From: Eleginops maclovinus
Taxonomy: Eukaryota; Chordata; Actinopteri; Perciformes; Eleginopidae
Assembly: GCF_036324505.1 (NCBI RefSeq)
Contig: NC_086367.1
Span: forward strand, 18,650,578-18,714,577
Reading direction: 5' to 3'
Length of the DNA stretch: 64,000 bases
A program made the translations under genes and the position numbers. Positions 43,245 through 57,066 of this stretch are shown one piece after another. The stretch's first letter is position 1; every line of letters starts with the position of its first letter. The notes under the pieces are model-generated. The model did not search any database and had not been told where the DNA came from. It saw nothing but the letters and a program-made list of their open reading frames with translations.

Positions 43245-43307
43245 TGGGTGGGGGCTGGGGGCTATCTGTGACTATTTCAGGGGGGAAAAAGAGAGCAAGA
43301 CTGAGGA

Positions 43308-43338
<31 letters not shown>

Positions 43339-44726
43339 GAGAGAGCAGCGAGTCTCTGTGGAGTTGTTTTGGTCATGGTGCTTGAGCACTCTGATTAATG
43401 CTCATAGAGAGACACCAGATGGAAAGGGAGAGAGAGAGGGCAGAGAATGAGAGGGTAGAGAAGGAAATTTGGGGAGAAGAGTACCGTGGAAGAAGATGAT
43501 CAGAGGGAGAGAGAGAGGGAGAAAAGGGCTGGTGGAGGCAGGAGGTGGAAGGGGGGAGACTTAACATAGAGATGATGAGAGAAAGAAAGTGAAACTGCAC
43601 ACCAAAAAAAGCCGTATTTTGGGGTTGATAGTCATAGCAGTGGTTCTTTAGTGGCCAATAATGACTTTGAAGTCACAAATACAGTATATATGTTTTCATT
43701 GTTGGTATTTTTTGGGGGGTATTCTGGTTAGGGTTAGTGTTATGCATGATTTTATTTCTATTTCGTTTCTTTCTTTGTTTTATATCCTATAGTACAAACA
43801 CTATGACGCTAAAGCCTTGATTGACAGCTGATCTGGCAGGGAAGGAGGGACAATCAGTAGGTTTATGTGTACACAAGAAGCAAGTAATTCAGAGCCATAA
43901 GGTTACATTGAAGAAATGCTACATGCAATGGAATAACCTGGTGAATGTACATTTCCATATACATGCAGGAGGTTAGTATGCGGGCGAATGATTTCCCCCC
44001 AAAACGCAGAAATAGGCAAATGTCCAGCTGTGGAAACCAATTTATTTAGACTTCCACTTTTGTGTGAGTCTTAGTTTGACTTTGGATTACATTATTTTGA
44101 ATACATAGATTCATTGCTACGCATAATGATCGCTTCTTTGTTCCAGCTGTTCAGCTAGATACTCCCCCCCCACCTCTGTAAAATCTTTGTCATGCACATG
44201 CATAATATATGTAAAAAGTGGATTAGCCTAAGAAATCACTGTGAGAAACCTAGCTTGGGAAATCAGGTCCCTCTGTTCCTCCTTGCAAAATGCATACACT
44301 TGAGCTGGTTTGTGTAAATGCACTGAATGTTTGTCAGCAGAATAAGGACCACTGTATTTAGCCTCTAAACCAGAAGATTTTGCCATTTGCAGACATGTTT
44401 TCAAGCAGTTAATACAACCAATTAGCAATTAGTTAGTTAATTAGGAGTTATTACGTGATTCAGTTGAATACTCGATTCTTATTGGTCAATTCAGAACATG
44501 TGACACGTTAATCCAGTAGTACAGACCGCTCTCAAGGATTTATTGACCGTTGTTGGGTTCAAGAAAGAGAAAGGAGCTCAGATAAATCACCAGAAGACAG
44601 ACAGGAAGTAAACACTAACAGGACACGGTCCGGGCTCTGCAGTGTTTAAGGACATGTTAGTGGACCAGAAACTGTGAACAGACTTGAACAGTTACATAAA
44701 ACCTCGATCAGTGCTGCCGTAAAGTT

Positions 44727-44750
44727 ATTATTGTTGTTGTTGTTGTTGTC
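44727..44750 (+). repeat. (GTT)n microsatellite
   Basis: About seven GTT units followed by GTCGTCGCAG. Confidence 0.9.
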
Positions 44751-45649
44751 GTCGCAGTTCCAGCCGTTGGTGCTTTTCTTTTTTTAGCGGAAGAAATACG
44801 ACCATTTTTGAGTCATTAAAATAACTTCAATTAATATTGGGAGTCGAGCCGTTAGTTTGTTTAGTATCTCTCCGTGTAATAAGCGGGATAATGTGCAGCG
44901 AGGCGGTGATTATAGGGAAAGAACACCCAACAGGCTATCAGGGAGCCCAACTCCAAGCAGACACATTATCCCTTACATATTAGCTTGAAAGCTAACGTGG
45001 GTTTCAGTTCAAAGTCATGCCTCCTGTTGTTTTGTTCGGCTATTAAAAGTGACCTCACTGCTTCATGTAAATACAGTTTGAAATGCACTGATTTGCCTGG
45101 CTGTGCACAGAGGAGAACCCTGGGTAATCACTCTTGCACGGAAAAATGGTGCATCTAAATGTTTTTAACGCTACATTTCTCCCTTTTGGGAATTGTGCTG
45201 TTCTCAAAAGAGGTCACAGGACATGTAATTAACAGAGCAGTGTTACATATTCTGTGATTTACAGAAAACTCAACTCCAAGACAACGGAGAGAGCGGTGTG
45301 TGTGAGCTGTGCTGATTTGAAGTGTTGCACATGCTGTTGAGGGTCTATGCCAACTATTTGAGCGTGGTTCTACAAAGAGCATCTGCAAAAAGCGTTCATT
45401 ATCTCCCCAAGATGTGGTACAAGCCTTAAGAATACATCTTCTGGTTAAGACTTTAGTTGGAGATATGAAGGTTTGCAGAGGAGACATTTTTTGAAAGAGA
45501 AAGCAGAAAAGAGGGTTGGGGTGGTGGGGGGGGGGTAGGAATTTTGGGAGATCAGTGGCAGGGAAGAAGATGAGAAAAGAGGGTTTGGGCACAGTGGGAT
45601 TGAAGATGTGGTGAGTGGGAGACAGGAATATGAAAAGACGGAGAGAGAC

Positions 45650-45670
45650 AGCAGCAGCAGCAGCAGCAAC
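45650..45670 (+). repeat. (CAG)n microsatellite
   Basis: About seven CAG units ending in CAAC. Confidence 0.9.
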
Positions 45671-46688
45671 AAAGACATTTACTCATGTTTTATAAGCAGC
45701 AAAGTAGGAGACAGTTCCCCAAATGATGGAAATAAAACATGGACGTAACGCTGGAACTATTATTTATCCTGAAATGTGTTTCTTTGTCTTTTATTTAACT
45801 GATCGGTGGATGTCTGTAGCACCTAGACGGCCATCTTCACGTCCATTCGAAATGATTAAACATGTGTTTTTTTATTCCCTTGAAAACAGCACATTTGGTA
45901 TGTAGTAAAACATGGCTTGGTGTTGCCTTGTCTCATTATACATTGGTCTAGAGATCTAAAATGATGAAGTTATGGGTGTCATTTTTCATGCGAGCCTAAC
46001 ATGATATCGGGTAGCTGATGTAGTTTATTAGATTTTGGTTGTGGCCCATGACACCGTCACACACACTGTTTGGTTTTAAGCATACCCTGGCTTAAACAAC
46101 TTCAAAGTTACTTCCTCTGATGGCTCCTGGGAGTCACATGCCTGGTCTTTAGAGTTCAGGCTAGCGTCCACAAAGGTCATTTCAAATTGTTGGACCTACA
46201 AACTTCTGCTGTGGTCTTTCTTGTGAGGATAATCTCAGTTCAGAATCTGTTTGTTGGTTCTTTTGGCTTTTCCACCTTCGAATTGGCCCCGAGATTGAAT
46301 TTGAAGCTGAGTGACAGAAAGACAGATTGACACAAAGAGAAACAGACAGAACATTGGAGAGAGAAAGAGTTGCAGATCAAGATGGAGACACAATCACAGG
46401 GAGAAGAGAAAGACCAAATGAAACACATGGAGGGGGGGGGGGGGGGCGCTCGCTTTTAGAGTCAGACGGCATTGACCTTCACTCCATCCAGAACCATGCG
46501 CAACATCCAGCACATAAGGCTCCTGCTAATGTGGCGAGACCTGTGGGTGTGGGTGTGTGCTTTTATTTTTGAATTACTCGTAGGAGTGTGACTATTAGCC
46601 TCAGCGTGCATGTTTCCCTGTGTGTCTTTGATTTTTGTTTACATGCTGATGTTTACTTGTGCTAAGATGCATGCAATATGCAATATGC

Positions 46689-46690
<2 letters not shown>

Positions 46691-46727
<37 letters not shown>
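46691..46727 (+). repeat. (TG)n microsatellite
   Basis: TG run preceded by two GCAATAT copies. Confidence 0.94.
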
Positions 46728-46731
<4 letters not shown>

Positions 46732-46977
46732 CCTGCAAACACAGTGTGTATCTTAATTGGACTCCATTCAAGTGTTTAATTACTCATTAGAGATGCTGCA
46801 AAGCAATCTATACACCAGCTTTCCCAACTGTTTGCTCCCTCTGCCCTCTGCGACTTCCAACCAACAGAGGCTCAAACGCTTTGACCCAAACTACATGGAT
46901 TAGTTCACCTCGTCAATCTGGATCAACCCGTCCATATTTGATGAAGATCCTCGAGCCGGAGCGAGGCATACAGTTAA

Positions 46978-47255
46978 TAAGTCAGTCAGTCAGTCAGCCG
47001 GTGGGTTTGACACACTTGTTCATGTGAGAGATTAGTATCCAGCCAGTCAGCCAGTCAGTCAGTCAGTCAGTCAGTCAGTCAGTCAGTCAGATTGTCGGCC
47101 ATTTATTGTTCGCCCAGTCTGCTAGTGAGGTGATCAGTTAATAAGGCAGTCAGTCAACCAGCCTTCAGGCCTTTTAGCTGGCTGATTCAGGGAGTTATAT
47201 AATCGTGTTGTCACTCCGACAATCAATCTGTCAGTCAGATTGTCAATCAAAGAGT
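46978..47255 (+). repeat. (CAGT)n array, interrupted
   Basis: Perfect CAGT units lie at 46979-46998 and 47040-47091. Decayed CAGTCAGT phrases continue to about 47240. The tRNA-type SINE follows immediately. Confidence 0.92.
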
Positions 47256-47271
47256 ATGAACCCGATAACCG

Positions 47272-47362
47272 GGTGACCCTGATAGCCGAGTGGTGAGGGT
47301 GCACACCACACTGGCCCATTTCCTCTCTCTCTCTACTGTCACTATCAAATAAAGGCATACAA
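47272..47362 (+). mobile_element. tRNA-derived SINE, internally truncated
   Basis: The sequence GTGACCCTGATAGCCGAGTGG contains TAGCCGAGTGG, a perfect fit to the RNA polymerase III A-box pattern of tRNAs. It is followed by a SINE-like 3' part with CTCTCTACTGTCACTATCAA and ATAAAGG. No B box is present; the stretch between GGGTGCACACC and CCCATTTCC appears deleted compared with full teleost SINEs of this kind. It is too short and incomplete to be a tRNA gene. Confidence 0.65.
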
Positions 47363-47853
47363 ATGAGTCTCTGAAAACCCATTCAGTTAACTATGTCAAC
47401 ATTTACTTTAGCAACTTTGCAAGTTTGCATTTTCTGTTTGTGCACCCCATTTATATCAAGTATGGGAGCCTAAATAACAGGTATAGTGCAACATCACTGA
47501 AAATAACTTCCTACAAAATAGTTATTAATATTGTTTAAAGATAAAAGAGCATTATAACCACGATGAAAGTAGGATTTATTGCATTACGTTGCATTATTTG
47601 TATCTAGGTATATCTTATTAACTGTGGAATAAAGTGGATGAATCAAAATGTCTAAAAACGAATTGATGAATAACTTAAACAGTGGATTTGAGCATTATGC
47701 TCTTTCTCTTGTACCTAGACTTTTTACAGCTAAACCTGAGCAGTCTTGGTGCAGAGCGTGAGGCTGAGATATCATGAATATAATATAGTGTAGTGCTGGG
47801 TTTTGGAAAGTTGGTTTCCTTGCCAAATGTTGGATGTTTTGTGGAAATAAATA

Positions 47854-48044
47854 CAGCCCCAAAAAAATTGAGAGACCACTTCAGCATTATCATTTTCTCT
47901 TATTTTATTATTTATAGACATGTCTTTGAGTTAAATGATTCATTTGTATTTTTAATGTGAGTTCAACCAACACTGGAATGGCTGCCATACAGGTAAAGAT
48001 TTCAGAAACATTTGGAGTGGTCTCTTAATTATTTCCGGAGCTGC
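47854..48044. mobile_element. Short mariner/Tc1-type MITE with inverted termini
   Basis: The left end CAGCCCCAAAAAAATTGAGA then GACCACT is mirrored by the right end. Read in reverse complement, the right end gives CAGCTCCGGAAATAATTAAG then AGACCACT. The element is about 190 bp, is preceded by a TA and has no coding potential. The CAGCTC..AATTAAGAGACCACT terminus is known to me from abundant teleost Tc1/mariner-type MITEs. Confidence 0.75.
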
Positions 48045-48049
48045 ATATT

Positions 48050-49381
48050 GTTGGTCATTTTGATCGACATCCAATCGTGTCCCAATCTGCAGTACAGAGA
48101 AAAAAAAGTCATAAAAACTGCATCATATCTAGCTAAAGAATACATGAGTATTGGTAGGAATGAAAAATAAATCAGTGAAGTTCTCCTCTCTTCTTTAAAC
48201 ATTGACACTGCGGATACGTGACATTCCTGCAGGGCGCTGACACCAATCCCTTCTTGCCTCGGTGTTGAGAGATTCCTATTGGTGTGCTCGGGCACCGGCC
48301 GTCGACGCCTTCGCATTGAGCTGCGGGCCAAACTTGTCCATACCGATACTGCCCTACCGCTGTTTACGCGGCCAAACCTGGTGCTGCATCATGGCGAAAA
48401 ACCCCCCTCAGAAAACAGGGAGAGTGATACAGGCATATCATGCACTCTGTCTGTCAGCCTGTCAGCCTCGCAGTGTGTGCCCGAGCTCTCCCCTCGTCGG
48501 TCTGACTCACTCATCCTGCTTGTCCATCCATCAGGGGCTTTGTCGCCGTGTCTGTCTGGCTTCAGGTCTCTTCTCTCTTCACTTTTTTGTTTTTGCTACC
48601 ACATCAGCAAGGTGACAATAACCCTTCCGGGGCTTCTGGAGATTTTTTCCCTGACAGGTTTTGTTATGTTAATTCAGTGCCGTGGGTGTCGGGTTGTCTG
48701 CATGTATGATGGGGCGCATGTTTGTGTGTGACAGTGTATGTGTGTGTGAATTTGCCAGGGATTGGCACAGGCGGCGGTGAATCCCCAGGGGGTCCGTGTT
48801 GCCCGTCTTGAAGAAATACATAATAACCTTTCAGAAGTGCTGAATGTCACCACGCTGATCCACGGGTAACATCATTCAGAGTGACAGATGTGGAACTCGA
48901 AACAAAACAAAACTCGAGCTTGGGAATGTGAGTGTGTGACGGTTGCTGCAGTGTGTGATGTACAGTATCATATTCGTCTGTTTTGTTTGGTTATATTTGT
49001 TGTTGTCAGTGTTTGTGTGCATGTGCTTACGTAGTAAGTGAGGATCAAGAGCTAATTTGCATAATCAAACAGCCTTGATTATGAATACCAGTACTTCCTT
49101 GTACACCAATCCCACTGTGTACTGTATGTTCTGTATGACTGTGTAAAGTATTTATATTTATATAAATGAGCCCTGCTTTTCTATATTTATGTACATACTG
49201 TATATGTGCAGTTGTGTTTCTTAGAATGTGTTTGTGTAGGGGGGAAGTGAAGTATTTTCTTTGCCCCATATACCTAAGAAAGCTTCAGCAGCAGTGCAGC
49301 GGGAGGCGCAGGCAGAGACGACAGCATGAGAAAGCAACATCTCATGCTGAGAGAAAAGCAGCTAAAGAGTCTTAGCAAGAG

Positions 49382-49437
<56 letters not shown>

Positions 49438-51490
49438 GCGTGTGCGTGTGTGTGCGACTGTGCGTGTGTGTGTGTGTGAATCAATTTTAAGATTCAAAAA
49501 GAAAAAGCAGAAAGCAGTAGGAGGCAAGTAGGGGGAGAAGTGAAAATGCTCGATTTTGCGGGGAGAAAGTTAAGACAGAGGAGAGAATACGGGAGAGAAA
49601 ATTGAAGAGAGAATTAGAGTCATGAAGATTGAGAATAAAACAAAGTAACAATGTCAAAAGATGCTCCTGGAGAGAAAGTGAGGGAAGAAGAAAAAGCAGA
49701 GCGAATAAATTAATCTGAAAGGAGAAGAGATGAAGATTGAGGGAAGGAAAGCAAAAAAAAAAGGAGCAAGAGACAGAGAAGAGACAGGAGAAGATGAAGA
49801 TGGAGGAATAGAAACGGAGAGTAATGTGGAGTTAATTGGGGAGACATCAGCGCTGCAGTCAGAGGGAGCAACATGACTGAGGCTGCGTTTCTTCCTGCCA
49901 AAAATCCAAATGAGGTGAAATTGTGCACATTTCAGATGCTCAATTCCACATTTCCCATTCAAAAGACTCCATATTTCCCCTTTAACTGGGACTGGAATGG
50001 ACCGTAATTAGCCGGTGATGATGGTGCAATCTCGCTGTGTCGGTGTGTGGTAGAGAGCAGACCGGATGTCCATTACTGTCAATAAGAGAGTGATGATGGT
50101 GATTTATTTAGCACATTTAATATGGCAGGAGTGCTAGGAGAAAGTATCACCCACTCTGCCTGCTGGTTGAAGGTAGCAACAAAAGTTTCCGAGCTTCTGC
50201 AGATGAATAAAAAATGGAAATCGATCCACGGCTGATTCCTCCACTTGCTCTTCTTGACTCCTTCTTCTAAACATGGAGAAATGTGGGTGATAAGCAACAT
50301 GTTTTTCTCTGCTATCAAAGAGAATAAGAAGTTGATTTCACTAGGATATGCAAATGCCTGCGTATGCTTGTTATTTACTGGAGAATTTGAAGGATTTTTC
50401 TAAATAAACACAGGTTCTGTTAGCATTCAGCTAAAAAGTCCAGAGTGCCTTCCTCGTAAAACATTTGGAAAGTTGATTTTTAATTGCATTTGTGGGAACA
50501 TTGCTGTTTGTAGTTGGCATGGTATTGCCAGTAGAGTTGATTGAATGTAGCATCATAGTTGCGCAGAATGGGAATTGCACCACCTGCTCTTTGTCGTCCA
50601 TACATGCAAATCCTGGAAAGTGAATACCCAAATTGGTCTGCGCTACAATGAATGTGCCGAAATCTCCTCTAGGGGAGCTTCGTTGTCATGCTTATGCTAA
50701 TAAACACGTGGTGATGTGTAGGTAGTGACTGAGGTCGTGGAACAGCTGTCTCCTGTGTTAAAGTAGTGTTTTGTTGACTCATCCATCCATTCTAATTACT
50801 GCAGCCACTCGAGACTTTGTCATTTGAACATAAGCATCTGTCGTTTTTGGGGCACCTGCTGAAGCAAGTCATGCTGTCGTCGTTATTTCGAGCCAGTCTC
50901 TGTGCAATAAAGCAAACAGAGCAGGGACACACTTGTAAAACAATGGAGGAAGGAGTACATTTAATAATTGATCCAAATAATAACACACATATAGGGCATT
51001 GCAAAAAAAACTGCACACCATGGAAAATGAAAAGCTGTCATAAGGTTGTTGTTTTTCTACAAGGGTGTTTTGCCGACCTTGCCAAACCTTGGAGGTCGAA
51101 GCCTTGCGTCCATACACTTCTCTGAGCTTCCCTAAAGAAGCATCTTTTGATCCAAAAACACGATGGAGTTTGAAAAGCAGTTTTTGTTGACTGACGTCCC
51201 GCACCTAGAGCAGTGTTTTTTCATACTTTTTCCACACTCAGAGTGATGGAGGGAGATCAAAAAAAAGCTGCAGGAAAAAAAACAAATAAAAAAACCCTTG
51301 AATGGAGCGAGGGGTGACATAGTGAGGAGTGAGAGACAGCGGAGCGTCCTTTGATGTGTCGGTTGATCCGGCCTGCTGTTTAGGACGCAGGCAGGTATGG
51401 TAAACATCCGAGGCTTTCCAACCAGCTTTGATCACAGCCATGCGGAGAGTTGATGCTGATGACTCAGAGTTGCCAGAATACTAAGAAGAG
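48050..51490. other. No gene recognised
   Basis: Includes a GC-richer patch at about 48220-48420, a GT microsatellite and a purine-rich tract. The 150-codon frame at 48279-48731 shows no family features. Confidence 0.55.
49386..49478 (+). repeat. (GT)n microsatellite with GTGC variants
   Basis: A pure GT run to about 49431, then GTGCGTGTGC-type variants. Confidence 0.94.
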
Positions 51491-51494
51491 TCCA

Positions 51495-51948
<454 letters not shown>

Positions 51949-53084
51949 TAAGACTTAAGCTTCCATTCTTTTTTCTAATAATCTCTCATTTCAACTTTTA
52001 AACTTCTCAGTTTCTATTTTCTTCTCAGCCTGACCTGCATTCACAATACCATAAAACCATTTTACTCAGACTTTTTTTCCACTGATTGCGTTCCAAGCCT
52101 CAGTAAGAGAGTTTTTTTACATCTATTTGAGATCCAGCAGCTAAAAGCCGAGTCCTTTCGGCTGCCTCTGACTAACCTCACCGCGCAATTCAATCGCAGT
52201 GAAAAAGTGAGGAGAATCTGAGAGACATCAGGGGATTAGGGACTAAGCAAACCATCATATCATATTGAGCAGGTTTACACACCGACCATAATTTTAAAAA
52301 ATGACTTCAAGCTGCAGAACAGAACGCCAGTGTACCGAACACCGTGCCCTTCAACAGCAATCTGTTTTACGGTCATTTTTTAGGATAATGCCTTTTTTTT
52401 GTCAATACTCTGCTGGGCTTGAAAGCAGTATTACGTATCTTCCTGTCCTCTTTGAACTTAATTAATAGATGTGTCCTCCTTTTGGAACTTGCGTGTGGGA
52501 AAATAATAATGACTGTCAATGTGCCAGAAATACAAACAGTCTATTTTGTTATGGAAAAGAAAGAATAATCAAGTCACTCAGAAAATGAGAAGTATGTACA
52601 CCGTTTCTTAAGATTTGTGGAACTTTGGAATTTTGCACTGTCCATTGTACATTGATAAAAGACAGAATAATGTGATATTTTAAAGTACAACACATTTATA
52701 AGAGGCATTTTGCACAGTGAATACTTTTACTTGTGGTACATTTAGTCTGATAATAACTATTTCCACATCTTCCATTGTACCATGGCATCTGTTACGTTTT
52801 TATGATGGGATTCTTTTGGGTGTGTGTCATAAAATTAGACAATCCCCGTGAAAAGAAAGTATCTTTTCCCCTTTGTGGTATGTACTCTTGCAGATAGTTG
52901 GATTTCACGCGGCGTCGATGAACATCATAATCAAACACTCACACATTTTGATTGTCACTTTTTATTAGTCTTATGGCAGCTTCATGCATATCCCAGAGTA
53001 TTATGAAGTCTCTAATAGGTTTGATAGCGCTTAAATAATAAAGGGTGTAAAATGAAAGAAAGACACACCAATACCTCCAATAAC

Positions 53085-53205
<121 letters not shown>

Positions 53206-53324
53206 CACACAAGTTATATGAGGAAGAGACATGCCGTAAGTGTGAGTGCATTCCCATGTCTTTTTCGCCGATGCAGCTCACGAGTTTAATTCCAAATGAC
53301 ACGCAGCCTGAGAGGAGGGAAACG

Positions 53325-53355
<31 letters not shown>

Positions 53356-53419
53356 TCATCCACACATAGCTGCACACCGACATGAACTGTTTAACAGCTC
53401 AGAGTGCTGTGGCACACAC

Positions 53420-53453
<34 letters not shown>

Positions 53454-54289
53454 GCACACACAGTCTCCTCTCAGCTTTGGCATATTAGTAATGCAGACAG
53501 TGTCACAGGAGCAGTGCAGGGCGCTGAGTGGCTTAATAAAACCTAATGTATCCTGGCACATTAGCCCTTTCTTGAATTGAGCATCCTCACTCATGGAGAC
53601 ATACTTTTCCTTCCAAGCTATGATTTTACCAAACACACACACCCACACACACACACACACACACACACTCCATCGTATGCCCAAACTTATACTCAGTTGG
53701 TAGTCATCCATAAATGTATCAGTGCACAATCAATAAGCAGAGCACATTTGTCTCAGATGAAAAAGCACAGTGGTACAAATTGAAATAAAAAAAACCTGAA
53801 AAACTCCTACTCCATCTGCTCTTCCTCCAGCTGGTCTCCTCCTCCTCCTCTTCTGCTCTTTCTTTCTTCCCTTTTCTCCTCTCTGTCTTGTTTTACTTTA
53901 ATTTCATGCAGTCTTGTTATCCTTCTCCGTCCCCCTCCCTCCCCTTTCTTATAGCTTTTGTCCTCATTCTGCACGTCTATCTATTCCTCTCTGTTTCCTC
54001 GGCTCTCTTCTTTTTATTTCAGCCTTTTTATTTTCATTCCGTGCATCCCTCCCTCTGTTTCTCTCGCTGCTTTCCCTCTTTAGTTGTTAATCAGAGTTGA
54101 TTGGGAGCAGAGAGAGCCGAGAGGAGCTCCCCAGTGGATCAATGCCTCTAAATGATCTGTTCAAGGATCCCTTTAGAACCTGCAAAACTCGCTCTGATAG
54201 GGCACCGAAGCATGAAGGCGCTCATTTCACATCTAACTCACTTCCTGATTTGCCCTCTGGGACAGAGATAGGGCTGCCGTTGGAGGGAT

Positions 54290-54740
54290 AATTTGTCCCA
54301 AAGCTAAATATCCCGCTAACCAAAACTGCTTAGACCAAAATGTCTTCATTCCAGGCAATCAATTACTGCCAAGGTGAGGGGGAAGATGATGAATTTGTTT
54401 GAAAAGCTCAGTCTGTGTGTGTGCGCGCCCCCCGAGACGTCAAGATTGCCCAACAACTGTTTACGGGCATTTGATCGAAGACATTTTCCTGCTGCTCAAA
54501 TTTACCGAGCTTCAAGAAACATGATGTGCTAATGTGCTGCAGCTGAATTTAAGAAGTGTTGTCGACGTGAAACATCTGAAATTAAATTTGTTTTATTCAT
54601 CATGAGCGCTAGTTTAGGCGTGCTGTATCGACGCAGGCGTGTGCACATGCCCGCAGAGAGATGTCACGCTGATGAATTTTAAACAGCCCTTATGTTAGAT
54701 GGCTTACTGAAGAGTGCAACTTGAATTTTGAATGAGCGCG
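54290..54740 (+). promoter_or_regulatory. Enhancer-like repeat-free sequence (candidate)
   Basis: Sequence without repeats contains CAATCAATTACTG, GAAATTAAATTTGTTTTATT and several intact CpGs. It lies 2 kb upstream of ephrin exon 2. This is compositional impression only. Confidence 0.22.
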
Positions 54741-54979
54741 GGTTGTTAGAGATGCAAAAACGAAAAAAAAGATTATCAAGTCTAACCCTTGGGACATTAT
54801 TCATGGAGTGCAGGTAAAAAAAAATATCCCAAATATGAAGTATTTAAAAAAAAACACTGATGTATTGTATTCTTTCACAGCACGGTGCTGATATGGAAAC
54901 GGAATTATAGATGAAACACTGTTGTGTACTCTACGACTTGTGGTTAGACAAATACTACAATTTGAAGCCCTGACTCAGT

Positions 54980-55518
54980 ATTAAATGTGAAAAAAATATG
55001 AGTTAAGCTTTAGTAAAATATTGCTGATAGGTCATCACATGGTTAATATTAAGCTCTCCAGCTAAAAAATGTAACAAAACCAGCAGTTAAATTGATATAA
55101 CGAAAGAGTATTGTGTGGATAGCTTGAAGTGGGATGTACAGTAACTAATTACAATGCCTACCTGCCTGGAAATACAAATATTTAGCTTTTTAAGATACAA
55201 ATGTAATAGTTTCAAAGAAGATTTATATCAAAAATCTCATTCAAATATGCATTTCCCAGCTGTGGGACTGATAAAGGATTTCTGATTCTGATCTGATTCG
55301 GTCATTAAATGTAAGATATATAAGTTGAGCTTTAGTAAAATGTTGCTAATAGGTTACAACGCGGTTAATATTAAGCTATATTTACATTATACAGTAACTG
55401 ATTGATTAAAAACTACAGTGCCTAGCTGCTTGTAAAAAATAAAAAATGTTTAGCTTTTTAAGATATAAATGTATTAGTTTCAAAGAAAATGTATATCAAG
55501 AATATCATTCATTATATA
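54980..55518 (+). repeat. Diverged direct duplication (about 220-265 bp units)
   Basis: 54980-55245 and 55303-55518 share ordered blocks: ATTAAATGT, AGTTAAGCTTTAGTAAAAT or its variant, GTTGCTAATAGGT, CGGTTAATATTAAGCT, ACAGTAACT, AGTGCCTA, TTAGCTTTTTAAGATA and TAGTTTCAAAGAA. The retroposon tail at 55250-55302 separates them. Copy 2 is shorter by internal deletions. No coding capacity. Confidence 0.75.
55250..55302 (+). mobile_element. Very short retroposon 3' tail
   Basis: TTTCCCAGCTGTGGGACTGA followed by TAAAGGATTTCTGATTCTGA and GATTC repeats is the 3' terminus of a LINE-type element of the same kind as 20200-20418. Only about 50 bp is present, so it is an extremely 5'-truncated insertion. 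It lies between two diverged copies of a local duplication. Confidence 0.6.
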
Positions 55519-56773
55519 CAAGATAACAAATGAGGCAGCCAAACCCACAATGTCGAAGCCATAGAGTATCGAGCGAGAGAGAGGGACTCCATATTGTTGG
55601 TTGTTGACGAACAAAAATACAGAATATCGGCAGCTTTATCCTTCAGACGGACTGTTTCCCTCCAATGACTTTACAATTGTAAACATATGTAGTTCCAATT
55701 TGAGCAACATTGGCATGAAAACATAAACATAAATAAAGCCTGTATAATGTAAGCAGCCATATGTTTTTAATCTAACTGCCTTCAGACTGAAAGCGATTGG
55801 GGAGACTCCAACTGGGTTCAAGCACCATATTATGTTTCCATATGTTCCATGCATTATTAGAACAAGCTCTTTCACTAAGTGCCAGAAGCAGGAACATAAC
55901 AAGGACATCTATCACAATGTATACCGTGGACAATGTGTGCATATACTAATATTTCTTCTCCAGTAACCTCTGACCCACTTCTTTTCATCATGCCACCCTC
56001 GGTGATCCGATGTGTACGGAGCTAAGTGGGCATTCACCACAGACTCTATGCTCTGCTTTAGGGGTTGAGGGATAATAATGTGTGCTCTCTACCATCACAT
56101 GACCCACTTCTCTTGAGTATCTGAGGAGAAGGCTCTCTGTGCGAAAAAATATTCCTCACATGCTAATAATTCCCATGAAGCAAAGCTCTGCAAGCTTTAT
56201 TTAAATTAAATTGGTTACCATGCAAAGTTTTATGGCGTAACCAGAGGGATTGTTATTGATTTTTTTCATCTTCCTCTTGTTTATTAAATCGAAGAAAAAC
56301 GTCCTCCGGGTTTGTGTGTTTTCGCTGCAATTTGTAATAACTCAGGTGGTTTGATGACCCTCTATTAGAAAGCATTTGTTGATGTGTCCTTGAGCAACGC
56401 TAGGAGTCTCTAAAGGGTGCTGTTTCAGAGCTGACTTGACCTTGGGTCTTCCTGTGGAGATGTACAGGCACATAAATGTCCTCACAGCGAGGATAAAATT
56501 TCATATAATTACGTACACAGCATGACTGAACTAAGTGGACACTCAGGGCAGTTTTCTTTATGCTGTGCAATCATACAGAAATCCAATATAGCCAGTAAAT
56601 ATTCAGAGTATTGTGGAAAGACGTAGGTTTATAAGCTTGACGGTATCTCATTACACCTCGGTAAACTTTTCCCGAAGCCTTCTCGACCCTGTAAACTGAA
56701 TCTGTGTGAGACTATTTGTGATTATTTATATTCATGAAGACGTTTTATTCATTGTTTGCTCTGTGTTTTTCAG

Positions 56774-57066
56774 GTTCTGGCACGGAGAGTACAGGGTGGC
56801 AGTGAACATTAACGACTATCTGGACATCTACTGTCCTTACTACGAGGGCCCTCCGTCCCACGGGCGCATGGAGCGCTACATCCTGTTCATGGTCAACCAC
56901 GAGGGCTACACTTCCTGCCAGCACAGGATGCGTGGCTTCAAGCGCTGGGAGTGCAACCGTCCCAGCGGTCCTGACGGGCCCCTGCGCTTCTCGGAGAAGT
57001 TCCAGCTCTTCACTCCCTTCTCCCTGGGCTTTGAGTTCAGGCCTGGACACGAGTACTACTACATCT
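56774..57066 (+). CDS. efna2: Ephrin-A2, exon 2 (Eph receptor-binding domain), partial gene
   Basis: This exon encodes most of the ephrin receptor-binding domain of a GPI-anchored ligand for EphA receptors, which works in contact-dependent repulsive signalling such as axon guidance. It is preceded by a cag acceptor (56771-56773) and followed by a gtaggt donor. Its 293 bp equals the usual size of ephrin-A exon 2. The first base completes a split Arg codon, then [20 protein letters not shown] opens the domain. Three of the conserved cysteines are here: DIYC, TSC and RWEC. The [10 protein letters not shown] block and the [17 protein letters not shown] stretch (receptor-contacting G-H loop region) are intact. 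The RPGHEYYYI ending matches ephrin-A2 better than A1 or A3; A5 is the nearest alternative. No frameshift or stop is seen. The open frame runs on past the donor into intron sequence up to 57161, which I exclude. Whether this is the a or b teleost copy cannot be told. Confidence 0.96.

Noticed and set aside
46979..47091. Regular CAGT units considered as a CRISPR-like array
   Set aside because: Four-base units without spacers; a plain tetranucleotide microsatellite in a vertebrate genome.
48279..48731. 150-codon open frame
   Set aside because: No recognisable domain, a competing overlapping frame on the same strand and no flanking coding exons.
49321..49375. Purine-rich segment with splice-like AG/GT around it considered as ephrin exon 1
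   Set aside because: No signal peptide followed by a Tyr-Trp-Asn motif. The same search elsewhere in the window, including around 50385 (VIYWRI), also failed.
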